The notes under the pieces: model-generated | The model's database searches: none | Seen by the model: the letters and a program-made list of their open reading frames with translations, nothing else | What the model was told of the DNA's origin: nothing | Made by a program: the position numbers and the translations under genes | From: VRUE01 sp963718775 | GTDB taxonomy: Bacteria; Actinomycetota; Thermoleophilia; Solirubrobacterales; 70-9 | NCBI GenBank assembly: GCA_963718775.1 | Contig: OY970377.1 | Location: 2,170,001-2,234,000 of the forward strand | Length of the DNA: 64,000 nucleotides | Direction of reading: 5' to 3' | In this document: positions 8,882-17,669 of the stretch, in pieces | How positions within the stretch are numbered: the first letter of the stretch is position 1 | Layout of the letters: every line of letters starts with the position of its first letter

Positions 8882-9481
8882 GTGAAGCTCGTAAAGATGT
8901 TCTGCCTTACCGCCGTTGCGGCAGTCGCCGCCATGGCGTTCATCGGTGCCAGCTCGGCATCCGCCACGGCGCTGTGCTTAAACAACGAAGAACCGTGTGC
9001 CGCTGGAAACGTGAAGTTATTCCTGTTAGCATTATCAGCTAAGAGTGCCGCCAACGGCTTCTTAGGTGGTCTTTTCACCCAGGAATGTCACGTTGAAATT
9101 CATGGGCACATTTTAAGTAACACCACCCATGAACCAGCCACGATCCACACGGCTTGGTTACTGGGCTCATGCTCACCCTGCTCAACGGTGACGGTTACAG
9201 CTGTTGGAACCGTGACTGCCACGGGCGGCGGCAACGGTGTGATTAAAGGCTCTGGAAAAGCCCTCTTCAAAGGGTGCCCGCTTGGAGCCGAATGTGAATT
9301 CGAAGGCGCGGGCGTAGAACTCACCGCATTAGGAAGCGCCACGAACGCGACAGTAGATGCCAATGTCAAACTGAAACTAGTTAAAGGCAGTGCCTTCCTC
9401 TGTGGTTCTGAAGGCACGTACCATGCCACGTTCACAGGCGTAGGGTCCGAAGACAAAATGGCGTTTGTAACATTATTATAG
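8882..9481 (+). CDS. Secreted 8-Cys island protein, copy 3
   Basis: Unknown function, 199 residues, GTG start with AAAGGAGA upstream. It has signal peptide plus eight mature cysteines: CLNNEEPC, QECHVEIHGH, SCSPC, KGCPLGAECEFEG, FLCGSEGTYHATFTGV. The first roughly 100 bases of coding sequence are identical to copy 4, while the mature regions differ. This points to recent duplication or gene conversion of the 5' end. The mature region is rich in TTA leucine codons and ends FVTLL. Confidence 0.85.
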   Translation: MKLVKMFCLTAVAAVAAMAFIGASSASATALCLNNEEPCAAGNVKLFLLALSAKSAANGFLGGLFTQECHVEIHGHILSNTTHEPATIHTAWLLGSCSPCSTVTVTAVGTVTATGGGNGVIKGSGKALFKGCPLGAECEFEGAGVELTALGSATNATVDANVKLKLVKGSAFLCGSEGTYHATFTGVGSEDKMAFVTLL

Positions 9482-9522
9482 TGTCGTAAGCCTGTAGCGG
9501 CGTTATACGCTGCGCGCTGAAG

Positions 9523-9554
9523 CAGAAAGGCCGCGCCTTGGCGCGACCTTTCTG
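9523..9554 (+). terminator. Terminator after island copy 3
   Basis: CAGAAAGG-C-CGCGC, loop CTTG, GCGCG-A-CCTTTCTG: a 13-bp stem with one C/A mismatch. The same stem recurs after copy 4 in perfect form. It lies in the 304-base gap that otherwise holds only the copy 4 promoter and leader. Confidence 0.75.
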
Positions 9555-9647
9555 TGCGTGGGCGCCTACTCGTATGTCCGGAGCATCGACAGCGGTCTCA
9601 AGCGAACGTTTTGGCTGCTCTTTTGAGGGAGGTTTCCTAGCTAACGA

Positions 9648-9676
9648 TTGACGAATCTTGAGTGATCTGATAGATC
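9648..9676 (+). promoter_or_regulatory. Promoter of island copy 4
   Basis: TTGACG (9648-9653), 17-base spacer AATCTTGAGTGATCTGA, TAGATC (9671-9676). Same architecture as copies 2, 3 and 5. Confidence 0.6.
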
Positions 9677-9745
9677 TATCTGCGTCGTGGCAGGCGCAGT
9701 CAGGGATTGTTTGGCTGTCCTGTCTCGGCGAACCGTAATTCGAAG

Positions 9746-9764
9746 CCGGCAGCAATCTTGCCGG
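9746..9764 (+). promoter_or_regulatory. Leader hairpin of island copy 4
   Basis: CCGGCAG (9746-9752), loop CAATC, TTGCCGG (9758-9764). The closing pair is G-T instead of G-C, so pairing is kept. GTCAAAAGGAGACAG and the GTG start follow. Confidence 0.7.
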
Positions 9765-9785
9765 GTCAAAAGGAGACAGATCAAG

Positions 9786-10385
9786 GTGAAGCTCGTAAAG
9801 ATGTTCTGCCTTACCGCCGTTGCGGCAGTCGCCGCCATGGCGTTCATCGGTGCCAGCTCGGCATCCGCCACGGCGCTGTGCTTAACCACGGAAGAACCGT
9901 GTTCGGGAAGTAATCTCAAGACAAATCTCTTAGCGTTAGCTACTAAGAGTGCCGAAAATGGCTTCTTAGGGGGACTGTTTACCCAGGAATGTCATGTGGA
10001 AGTGCATGCGACCGTCTTAAACACGACAAATGATAACGCAGCAACGGTGCATGCGCTGTGGAAACTGAAAGAATGTTCGCCATGCTCCGAAGTTTCGGTA
10101 TCCAGCACCGGGACGGTGTCCGCGACCGGCAAAGGAAATGGCGTACTCAAAGGCACTGGAAAAGCGCTTTTCAAAAATTGCCCGCTTGGAGCCGAATGTG
10201 AATTCGAAGGCGCGGGTGTGGAACTAACCGCTTTAGGCAGTTCCACCAACGCGACAGTGGATGCCAATGTCAAACTGAAACTAGTTAAAGGCTTTGCGTT
10301 CCTGTGTGGTTCGGAAGGCACGTATCATGCCACGTTCACTGGCGTTAGCTCTGAAGACAAAATGAGTTTCGTTACATTAGAATAA
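9786..10385 (+). CDS. Secreted 8-Cys island protein, copy 4
   Basis: Unknown function, 199 residues from GTG 9786. An ATG-less upstream extension to 9687 is open but passes through the leader, so I reject it. The signal peptide is identical in DNA to copy 3. The mature domain is CLTTEEPC, QECHVEVHAT, ECSPC, KNCPLGAECEFEG, FLCGSEGTYHATFTGV. TTA is again the main leucine codon after the signal peptide. It ends FVTLE. It has its own promoter and a perfect terminator. Confidence 0.85.
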   Translation: MKLVKMFCLTAVAAVAAMAFIGASSASATALCLTTEEPCSGSNLKTNLLALATKSAENGFLGGLFTQECHVEVHATVLNTTNDNAATVHALWKLKECSPCSEVSVSSTGTVSATGKGNGVLKGTGKALFKNCPLGAECEFEGAGVELTALGSSTNATVDANVKLKLVKGFAFLCGSEGTYHATFTGVSSEDKMSFVTLE

Positions 10386-10428
10386 GTCTGTAAGCGACTT
10401 CCGTGTTTATGGTTGTTGCCAGACCAAA

Positions 10429-10462
10429 GCAGAAAGGCCGCGCCTTAGCGCGGCCTTTCTGC
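10429..10462 (+). terminator. Perfect 15-bp terminator after island copy 4
   Basis: GCAGAAAGGCCGCGC (10429-10443), loop CTTA, GCGCGGCCTTTCTGC (10448-10462), followed by TTCCTC. It ends the four-gene tandem array. Confidence 0.85.
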
Positions 10463-10499
10463 TTCCTCAAGCCTCGGCATCAGAAACCTTGAGCGTTCC

Positions 10500-10528
10500 T
10501 TGACAAATTCGCTTGCGTATCGTAAGTT
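10500..10528 (+). promoter_or_regulatory. Promoter of the large secreted-protein pair
   Basis: TTGACA (10500-10505), 17 bases, TAAGTT (10523-10528), about 50 bases before the ATG at 10578. The TTG here could be taken as a start codon, but it fits a -35 box better. Confidence 0.55.
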
Positions 10529-10577
10529 CAGTTGCGCACGTAACGGCGTAAAGGCAACTCGGGGGGGCGGATACGTA

Positions 10578-13500
10578 ATGCAAGGGGCGGCGGGGACGAA
10601 ACGTATGGCGATGGCCGTGGGAGGCGCGATACTGCTGACAGTCGTGCTGACTACCGTTATGGCCACCGTCGGAACGTCTCGTGCCTTCGCAGTGGATGAA
10701 CATGTCTTCGACCCGGTGCTTTCGCTTGAAGGAGCCTGCGGCGGTAAAGACGGTGCGACTCGATCCAGGCTGCCCCTATCCGCCGGCAGAGAACGGCGGA
10801 CCTCGCCACTTGGAGAATCCATGTGGCATAGCAACTGACGGGCATGGAAACATCTACGTCGCCAGCGCGGCAGTAGGCGCTAGTCACGAGGCAACTGGCA
10901 GGATAGACATTTTTGATTCAAATGGTGAATTTCTTGTTGAGCTTAAAGAGGAAAATCAACCTTGTAGTCTCGCGGTCGACTCGGAAGGTGTTATCTACGT
11001 AACCGAGCACTGGACGAAGGACGTGGTTGCGCTCAAACCCGATGCTTATCCTCCGGCACCGGCGGCAGGGTATTCGTCACCGATAACGGTATTTGATGCA
11101 TCAATGGCCAGCGGGTGCGGTGCTAGTGCTCGAACGGTTGCGGTGGATCCGTCCAACGACCATCTTTTTATTGCTCGCGACTGCAAGATCGTGGAGTACG
11201 CGTCGGCGGCAGACGGCTGGACCGTGATCAAAGATGACATTGGTCTAGATGAAGGTCAAGCCTTCTTTGGCGTTGATATTTACGGTCAGAATCATGATGT
11301 CTACGCAACTGGTATTCCGGTTGGTATTCCGACTAATGAAGCGATTGAAAAACCACGCGCCTTTATCTTTAGCGGCTCCACCGGGGAAAAGCTACGGGAA
11401 TGTGATGATCCAAGATTTGGCTTTCTGTTCGGTCAGGCCGCGATTGCTGTTGATCAAACAAATGGCGACTTCTACGTCGATGACATCAGAGTGAGCGAAG
11501 CGGTTTTTCAGAGCCGGGCAAATTGTGATCCCGTTGGCGCGCTCACCCATTCGCTACGAGGGTCGGGAATTGACTACTCGGATATCGCTGTAGATGACCC
11601 GATTACCCAAGGTGAAGCAGGCTACGATAGCCCAAACGAAGGCTACGTCTTTGTTGGCTCAGGAAATAATAGTCAGAACTCTAATCTCTACGCCTTTAGA
11701 CCGCGCATCGGGGAAGCACCGGCGGTTAAAGGTCAAGTAGCCACCCAGCTCAGCGAAACCGAGGCGGTTCTTCGTGGGGAAGTGAATCCGGGCACCGTGT
11801 CAACTTCATACTATTTTGAGTACACTACACAAAGCGCATTTGATACCGAAGAATATGACAAATCGGTCAGAGTACCATTTCCAGATGGCAATGCCGGAGA
11901 CGGAGGTGGGTTTGTCCAGGTCTCGGAGTCGCTGACGGGGCTAATACCTGGGACAAAGTACCGGTTCCGTCTGGTTGCTGAGAGTGAGGAAGGGTCGACA
12001 ATAGGCGAAGGCGCAGCCGGAGGAGAAGGCCTTGATGGGTCCTTCGCCACCTATCCAGTTGTTCCGCTGCAGTCGGGCTGTGTCAACCAACAGGCCCGTG
12101 AAGGGATTTCAGCACACCTTCCCCTATGCCGTGCCTACGAGCTGGTCACGCCGCCGAGTACCAATGGCCGGATACCAACGATGTCTGAACTCGGCGCTCG
12201 GTCGAGTTCCTTCGATACGCCGCTTGCGACTGCGGACGGCGAAAGCCTGATTTTCGGTGCCGAGGGCGGTTCCATAGGTGCAGATGAAGGCGGTGGATTT
12301 CATGACACCTATGAGGCAAAGCGGAGCCCGGGTGGTTGGCATAGTTCCTACACCGGGCTGTCGGGCGTGCAGGCGGCGGAGTCCTTTCCTGGCGGCACTT
12401 CGTCTGATCATGGCTACTCGCTATGGCTCGTGGAAGGTACGAAAGGCACATTGGCGACCGGCGGTTTCGCTGCCAACTATCTTCGTTGGTCTCAGGGCTC
12501 AGTGAATCCCGCCTGTAGTCCCGAACCCGAGGGACGCTTTGAATGGGTTGGCTGCGGCGATCTCGGAAATGACCCAAAAGCCGAAGGGCATTGGATATCT
12601 GAAGGCGGTGACCACATCGTCTTTGACTCGAAAGGCCACCTTGAGGAGGCTGCCCCATCTCCAGGAACGGTTGCGGTCTATGACCGAAGCGCTGGAGGGA
12701 ACACTAGTGTGGTCTCTTTGCTTCCGGGAGAGATTCCTCCAGACGCGGGAGAGGATGCCAACTACGAAGGTGTATCGGCCGATGGCTCGACTATTGCCTT
12801 CAGAGTGAACGACGTGCTGTACGTTCGAGAGAACAAAAGCGAGACGACTGAGGTTGTAACTGGCGCTTCAATGTTCGGTGGGTTGTCTGAGGACGGGGAA
12901 CGAATTTACTATCTCCGTCCGCAGGGTGGAGTTCCTGCGGGGGGACTCCCCCCTTCTGGGGATATCTTTGCCTTTGATCTCGCGACTGCTGAAACGCAGG
13001 AAGTGGGAAGTGGCGGAGAATCTATCCTCGTTCACGTGTCTCCCGACGGTTCGCGGGCGTACTTCGTTTCTCCGCAGCAACTCGATGGCGCTCAGGGCAG
13101 CGCTGGGGCTGAGAATCTATACCTTTGGAACGGTGGAACGCCGCGCTTCGTAGCACAACTCGATTCAGCAGACGTGGACGGTGAACAAGCCAAAGGTGTG
13201 GCCGGAAACAGGGTTAATGGTTTGGGCCTTTGGGTGAATAGCGCCGTATCACCCGGTAAGGGTCAGAATTTCGGCCTCGGCTCCGTTCCATCCCGCAGCA
13301 CTGTGGATGGCTCGGTGTTCGTGTTTCAGTCTCGGGCCAACCTGGTCGACTATGACGGCAACGACGGCACCGAGATCTATCGATACGACTCAGCAACAGA
13401 CGCCGTGCTCTGCATCTCTTGCAACCCAACCGAATCCGCTGCCTCTTCTAGTGCTCAGCTGCAGACCCCTCTCCCTGCTCCGTTTGAACCGTTTCCACCT

Positions 13501-14049
13501 CTCAATTCTCGGGTTAAGATTGCCAACTTGACGACCGATGGCCAGACGGTCTTCTTCCAGAGCGGCGACCGACTCGTCCCCCGCGATGTCGACGGTAAAG
13601 TCGACGTCTACGAATGGAGGGCGCAGGGCAAGGATGGCTGTGCGGCTGAAGGTGGCTGCTTGGCGCTTATCTCGTCGGGGGAAAGCGCCCAGGATGACTA
13701 CCTCTACGCGATGACGCCCGATGGTCACGACGTCTTCATCGAGACCGCGGACATACTGGCCCCGCAGGATCCTGATGGCGCTTGGTCCATCTATGACGCA
13801 CGGGTAGGCGGTGGCTTTGCCGCCCCGCTGGTGTCGGGACCTTGCGGGGGCGACGCTTGTCAGGGACTTCCGACGCCGAGTCCGGCTCTTGCTGTACCTG
13901 TGAACGCGTCGCAGACTGAAGGCAAAGCGAAAGCGAAGCATAAGAAGAACGGCGGAAAGAAGCGCAAACAGGGTCACAAGCACAAAGGCAAGCAACGCCA
14001 AAGTGGCAAGCATCGCCGAATTGACGGCGACGGGAGGGTGGTTCGATGA
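10578..14049 (+). CDS. Very large secreted beta-propeller/fibronectin-like protein (one early frameshift)
   Basis: Function unknown, about 1,157 residues. The start at ATG 10578 gives a signal peptide (MAMAVGGAILLTVVLTTVM ... SRAFA). After a one-base slip near 10745-10765 the main frame carries NHL-like propeller repeats (CGIATDGHGNIYVAS, CSLAVDSEGVIYVTE, AIAVDQTNGDFYVDD). A fibronectin-type segment follows (LRGEVNPGTVSTSYYFEYTT ... GLIPGTKYRFRLVAESEEG), then WD40/TolB-like repeats with Asp-Gly turns (VSADGSTIAFRV, VSPDGSRAYFVS, MTPDGHDVFIET). The tail is a Lys/His-rich basic stretch (13919-14010). It overlaps the next gene by 4 bases (ATGA). GC content is visibly lower at 10.9-12.0 kb. Likely an envelope or extracellular protein. 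Confidence 0.75.
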
Positions 14050-16718
14050 GGCGCTTGGGAATCAGTTTTTGCCTGGTGCTGCTCGTCGCCGGCGCTGGGG
14101 CCGCAAACGCTCATGCCGACGCGAGTGAATATGGGATCAAATCCTTGAGTACCTCCGCTTCGAGCTATCAGGCCGGAGACCACCCGAACTTGACGATCGC
14201 GTTCGACCTCAACAAAGAACCGGGAGGCCAACTGCCTTCGACCACCCGGGAAATCTCATTCGACTTGCCGCCGGGCCTGTTGGCGAACCCCCGTTCGGTT
14301 CTCAGCTGCAGTGCGGCGCAGCTGATGAGCACCAATGTCGAAGACGAAGAGAACCAAGGTGGCTGCCCTCAGGATTCTCAGATCGGACTGACCGAAGCAA
14401 CGCTTCGCAGAAATGGCAGCGCGGTGGTGCTGCTCGAGCCGATTTACAACATGGAGGCGCCAGGCGGAGATGTCGTCGCCCGCTTCGGCTTCATTGGCAA
14501 TGTCTACCCGATAGTCATCGACGCGCGTTTGCGATCCGACGGTGACTACGGGGCCACGGTCACCGTTCAAGGCGCGAGTTCGTTCATCCCGCTGTTTTCG
14601 GCGAATACGACGACCTGGGGCGTGCCGGCGGACAAAATTCACGATACGGAACGGATTACGCCGTGGGAGTCGGTCCATTGTGGCGGCGCGCCTTGTACCG
14701 CGCCGGGAGGCGCGAGGCGGCCGAGCGGCCTGTCGCCGGCCCCGTTCATGATCAATCCGACGCGTTGCGGGGTTGCCCGTGAGTTGAAGATGACGGCTAC
14801 CAGCTACGCCCTGCCTGACCAGCCGGTGAGCAAAACGGTTCCGATGACGCCGATCAGCGGCTGCGGACAGCTCAACTTCAAACCGACCCTGAGCCTGATA
14901 CCGAGCAATCAAGAAGCTGGCTCGGTGGCTGGCCTCGACGCCGACCTCACTCTTCCACAGAACGACACCGTCAACGGGCTCGCGACTTCCGCGATGCGCT
15001 ACGCCAAGGTGAGCCTGCCCAAGGGCATCACGATCGCCGCCGGCGCAGGCGATGGCCTGGAGGCGTGCAGTGCAGAGCAGGTCGGCCTCGGGACCGCGAA
15101 TACCTCGGCGTGTCCTAACGGCGCCAAGATCGCTTCGGTGGAGATCGATTCCCCGGCCCTCTCCCGGCCGCTAGGGGGGGCTGTCTACCAGCGCACCCCC
15201 GTAAAAGGCAACCTTTTCGGCGTCTGGCTAGTCACCGATGAACTCGGCGTTCATCTGAAGCTGCCCGGCGAGGTTCATGCCGACCCCGTGAGTGGACAGC
15301 TCAGCACGGTCTTCGAGGGTACTTCGCAGACGGAAGGCCTTCCGCAGGCGCCGGTGCGGAAATTCGAGCTTCACTTCAAGGGCGGCGCGCGCGGGGTGTT
15401 GGCAACGCCACGAGATTGCGGTACCTACGAAGCCGACTATGAATTCGCCCCCTGGTCGGGCGGCCCGTCCGTGACGGGCAAGGCGCCGATGACCTTCGAT
15501 CGCAACTGCGACGCCGGGGGCTTCGATCCCAAGATCTCCGCCGGGACCACGAACCCGGTTGCGGGGGCTTTCGCTCCGTTCGTAACCCAGATCACCCGTG
15601 AATCAGGCGACCAGAACCTAGCTGGTGTCGACGTCACTCTTCCCTCCGGGGTTTTGGCCAAGGTTGCCGGCGTTCCGCTCTGCGAAGGGGCACAGGCGGT
15701 CACTGGCGACTGTCCGGCCTCCTCCCAGGTAGCGAGGGCCAGCGTGGCCGCAGGCCCCGGTCCTGCACCGCTGTGGTTGCCCCAGGCCGGTAAGGACCCG
15801 ATCGTCGCATTCCTCTCTGGTCCCTATAAGAGCGGTCCCTACAGCCTGGTGATCAATGCGCCGGCCCAGGCCGGTCCCTTCGACCTCGGCACCGTGGTCA
15901 CCCGTGCCGCCATAGACATCGACCCCAACACCGCTCAGGCGACAGTGACGTCGGATCCGCTGCCTCAGATCCTCGAAGGGGTGCCGATCAGCTACCGGGC
16001 GATCCACGTCGACGTCAACCGGCCGAACTTCACGCTCAACCCGACGTCTTGCAAGCAGAAGCAGGTACAGGCCAAGCTCACCTCGGACGCTGGCGCCATC
16101 GCACGGCCGACTTCCCCATTCCAGGTTGGCGACTGTGCGTCTCTCGGCTTCAAGCCCCAGCTTTCGCTGCGTCTCCTGGGCAAAAAGACAAACCGCGGCG
16201 CTCACCCGAGCTTCCGGGCTACTCTGCGGCCTCGAACTGGCGATGCCAACATTGCCTACATCCAGGCTGCGTTGCCCCACTCGGAGTTCCTCGATCAAGC
16301 GCACATCAGGACGATTTGCACCAGGGTTCAGTTTTCCGCAAACAACTGTCCCGCGGGTTCGATCTATGGTCGCGCTCAAGCAGTCACTCCGCTGCTTGAC
16401 GAACCGGTCAGCGGGTCGGTCTACTTGCGGTCCTCTTCACATCCACTGCCTGACATGGTCATCGCCTTCCGCGGCAAGGTCGACTTCAACCTCGTCGGCC
16501 GCATCGACTCGGTCGATGGCGGGATAAGAAGCACGTTCGAGTCCATCCCCGACGTGCCGGTCACCCGCGCTACCTTGACCATGCAGGGAGGAAAGAAGGG
16601 CCTGCTGGTGAACAGCCGAGACGTCTGCCGGGAGCCCGGACGGGCGACCGTCAAAATCCGCGCACAAAACGGCAAACATGCCGACAGTAGGCCGCAGTTG
16701 ATCAGCGACTGCAAATAG
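14046..16718 (+). CDS. Large secreted repeat protein, unknown function
   Basis: 890 residues with a clear signal peptide (MRRLGISFCLVLLVAGAGAANAHA). No known catalytic motif is visible. The body alternates segments such as FDLPPGLLANPRSVLSCSAAQ, VSLPKGITIAAGAGDGLEACS and VTLPSGVLAKVAGVPLCEGAQ. Each is followed by a Cys-containing CPxxSQI/A turn (GGCPQDSQIG, ACPNGAKIAS, DCPASSQVAR, NCPAGSIYGRA) and a GPIY/GAVY/GSVYLR strand. It looks like at least three or four copies of a beta-rich module of about 200 residues. It starts inside the stop of the previous gene, so the two are probably made together. Such proteins look lineage-typical; a surface role is inferred. Confidence 0.75.
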   Translation: MRRLGISFCLVLLVAGAGAANAHADASEYGIKSLSTSASSYQAGDHPNLTIAFDLNKEPGGQLPSTTREISFDLPPGLLANPRSVLSCSAAQLMSTNVEDEENQGGCPQDSQIGLTEATLRRNGSAVVLLEPIYNMEAPGGDVVARFGFIGNVYPIVIDARLRSDGDYGATVTVQGASSFIPLFSANTTTWGVPADKIHDTERITPWESVHCGGAPCTAPGGARRPSGLSPAPFMINPTRCGVARELKMTATSYALPDQPVSKTVPMTPISGCGQLNFKPTLSLIPSNQEAGSVAGLDADLTLPQNDTVNGLATSAMRYAKVSLPKGITIAAGAGDGLEACSAEQVGLGTANTSACPNGAKIASVEIDSPALSRPLGGAVYQRTPVKGNLFGVWLVTDELGVHLKLPGEVHADPVSGQLSTVFEGTSQTEGLPQAPVRKFELHFKGGARGVLATPRDCGTYEADYEFAPWSGGPSVTGKAPMTFDRNCDAGGFDPKISAGTTNPVAGAFAPFVTQITRESGDQNLAGVDVTLPSGVLAKVAGVPLCEGAQAVTGDCPASSQVARASVAAGPGPAPLWLPQAGKDPIVAFLSGPYKSGPYSLVINAPAQAGPFDLGTVVTRAAIDIDPNTAQATVTSDPLPQILEGVPISYRAIHVDVNRPNFTLNPTSCKQKQVQAKLTSDAGAIARPTSPFQVGDCASLGFKPQLSLRLLGKKTNRGAHPSFRATLRPRTGDANIAYIQAALPHSEFLDQAHIRTICTRVQFSANNCPAGSIYGRAQAVTPLLDEPVSGSVYLRSSSHPLPDMVIAFRGKVDFNLVGRIDSVDGGIRSTFESIPDVPVTRATLTMQGGKKGLLVNSRDVCREPGRATVKIRAQNGKHADSRPQLISDCK

Positions 16719-16775
16719 CCCGACAAACGAAGGCGCTGATTGCGTGGATGGCCTTAATGGTCTTCGGGCGATTGA

Positions 16776-16804
16776 TTGACGAAATCTGAGTTAACTGGTA
16801 GATC
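16776..16804 (+). promoter_or_regulatory. Promoter of island copy 5
   Basis: TTGACG (16776-16781), 17-base spacer AAATCTGAGTTAACTGG, TAGATC (16799-16804). It matches copies 2-4 although separated from them by 6 kb. Confidence 0.6.
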
Positions 16805-16852
16805 TACCAATGCCACGGCAGCTGTCCTGCCGGGCAGCTCCGTAACTCGAAG

Positions 16853-16871
16853 CCGGCAGCAATCCTGCTGG
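16853..16871 (+). promoter_or_regulatory. Leader hairpin of island copy 5
   Basis: CCGGCAG (16853-16859), loop CAATC, CTGCTGG (16865-16871). One C-to-T change is tolerated as a G-T pair. An upstream companion hairpin GGCAG-CTGTC-CTGCC is also present. Confidence 0.7.
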
Positions 16872-16891
16872 ATCAAAGGAGATAGATCACC

Positions 16892-17491
16892 ATGAAGCTC
16901 GTAAATATGTTTGGCCTTGCCGCCATCGTGGCCGTCGCCGCGATGGCGTTTATCAGCGCCAGCTCGGCGTCCGCCACGGCTCTGTGCATAAACAACGAAG
17001 AACCGTGCGCGGCGGGGAACGTAAAGTTAAACTGGTTACTCTTAGCCGCAAAGAGCGCCGCGAACGCGTTCTTAGGGGGACTGTTCAACCAGGAATGTCA
17101 TGCTGAAGTGCATGCGCACGTGTTAAGTAACGCAACTCATGCTCCTGCAACCGTGCACTTAGTGTGGTTACCGACCAACTGCTCGCCCTGCACGACAGTT
17201 TCGGTGACGAGCCTTGCGACAGTAAGTGCGAGTGGTGGTGGTAATGGTGTAATAACGGCCAGTACAAGTGCACTGTTTAAAAACTGCCCTCTTACAGCAG
17301 AATGCGAATTCAGAGCCGAAGGTGTGACATTAACCGTGCAAGGCAGCGCTACGAATGCGACAGTTGTGGCCAACTTCAAAATGGGCCTAGTTAAAGGCAG
17401 TGCGTTCCTCTGTGGTAATGAAGGCACGTACCACCCCACGTTCACCGGTGTTAATGCCGGAGACAAAAAAGCATTTGTGACATTACAATAG
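16892..17491 (+). CDS. Secreted 8-Cys island protein, copy 5
   Basis: Unknown function, 199 residues, ATG start with AAAGGAGA. The signal peptide MKLVNMFGLAAIVAVAAMAF precedes a mature domain with CINNEEPC, QECHAEVHAH, NCSPC, KNCPLTAECEFRAEG and FLCGNEGTYHPTFTGV. It is more divergent than copies 2-4 in the second half. TTA leucines dominate the mature part. It lies beyond the two giant genes, so the array was either split by them or copied over them. Confidence 0.85.
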   Translation: MKLVNMFGLAAIVAVAAMAFISASSASATALCINNEEPCAAGNVKLNWLLLAAKSAANAFLGGLFNQECHAEVHAHVLSNATHAPATVHLVWLPTNCSPCTTVSVTSLATVSASGGGNGVITASTSALFKNCPLTAECEFRAEGVTLTVQGSATNATVVANFKMGLVKGSAFLCGNEGTYHPTFTGVNAGDKKAFVTLQ

Positions 17492-17531
17492 CGCGCGCGG
17501 TATCTAGTGCCTTTGCAGTCTAAGACTAAGA

Positions 17532-17565
17532 CAGAAGGCCGCGTCTTCGGACGCGACGCTTTCTG
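17532..17565 (+). terminator. Terminator after island copy 5
   Basis: CAGAAGGCCGCGTC, loop TTCG, GACGCG-ACG-CTTTCTG. The CGCGTC/GACGCG core is perfect, with outer pairing broken by a small bulge. Confidence 0.6.
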
Positions 17566-17628
17566 CTATACGAGCGACCGCCAAGTCCATGTGCAAACGA
17601 ATATCGCGGGCGACTCCGTAACTCGAAG

Positions 17629-17647
17629 CCGGCAGCAATCCTGTCGG
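17629..17647 (+). promoter_or_regulatory. Leader hairpin of island copy 6
   Basis: CCGGCAG (17629-17635), loop CAATC, CTGTCGG (17641-17647), with one G-T pair. ATCAAAAAGGAGATGG and ATG follow. The upstream TTGACG promoter block seen in copies 2-5 is absent here. Confidence 0.7.
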
Positions 17648-17669
17648 ATCAAAAAGGAGATGGATCACC

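Noticed and set aside
10500..10577. TTG at 10500 as start of the large secreted protein
   Set aside because: TTGACA with a 17-base spacer to TAAGTT fits a promoter, and ATG 10578 gives a proper signal peptide.
7854..17647. Repeated leader and promoter blocks as a CRISPR array or transposon repeats
   Set aside because: The repeats are 0.6-6 kb apart, always directly upstream of paralogous genes and lack spacers. They are duplicated regulatory regions.
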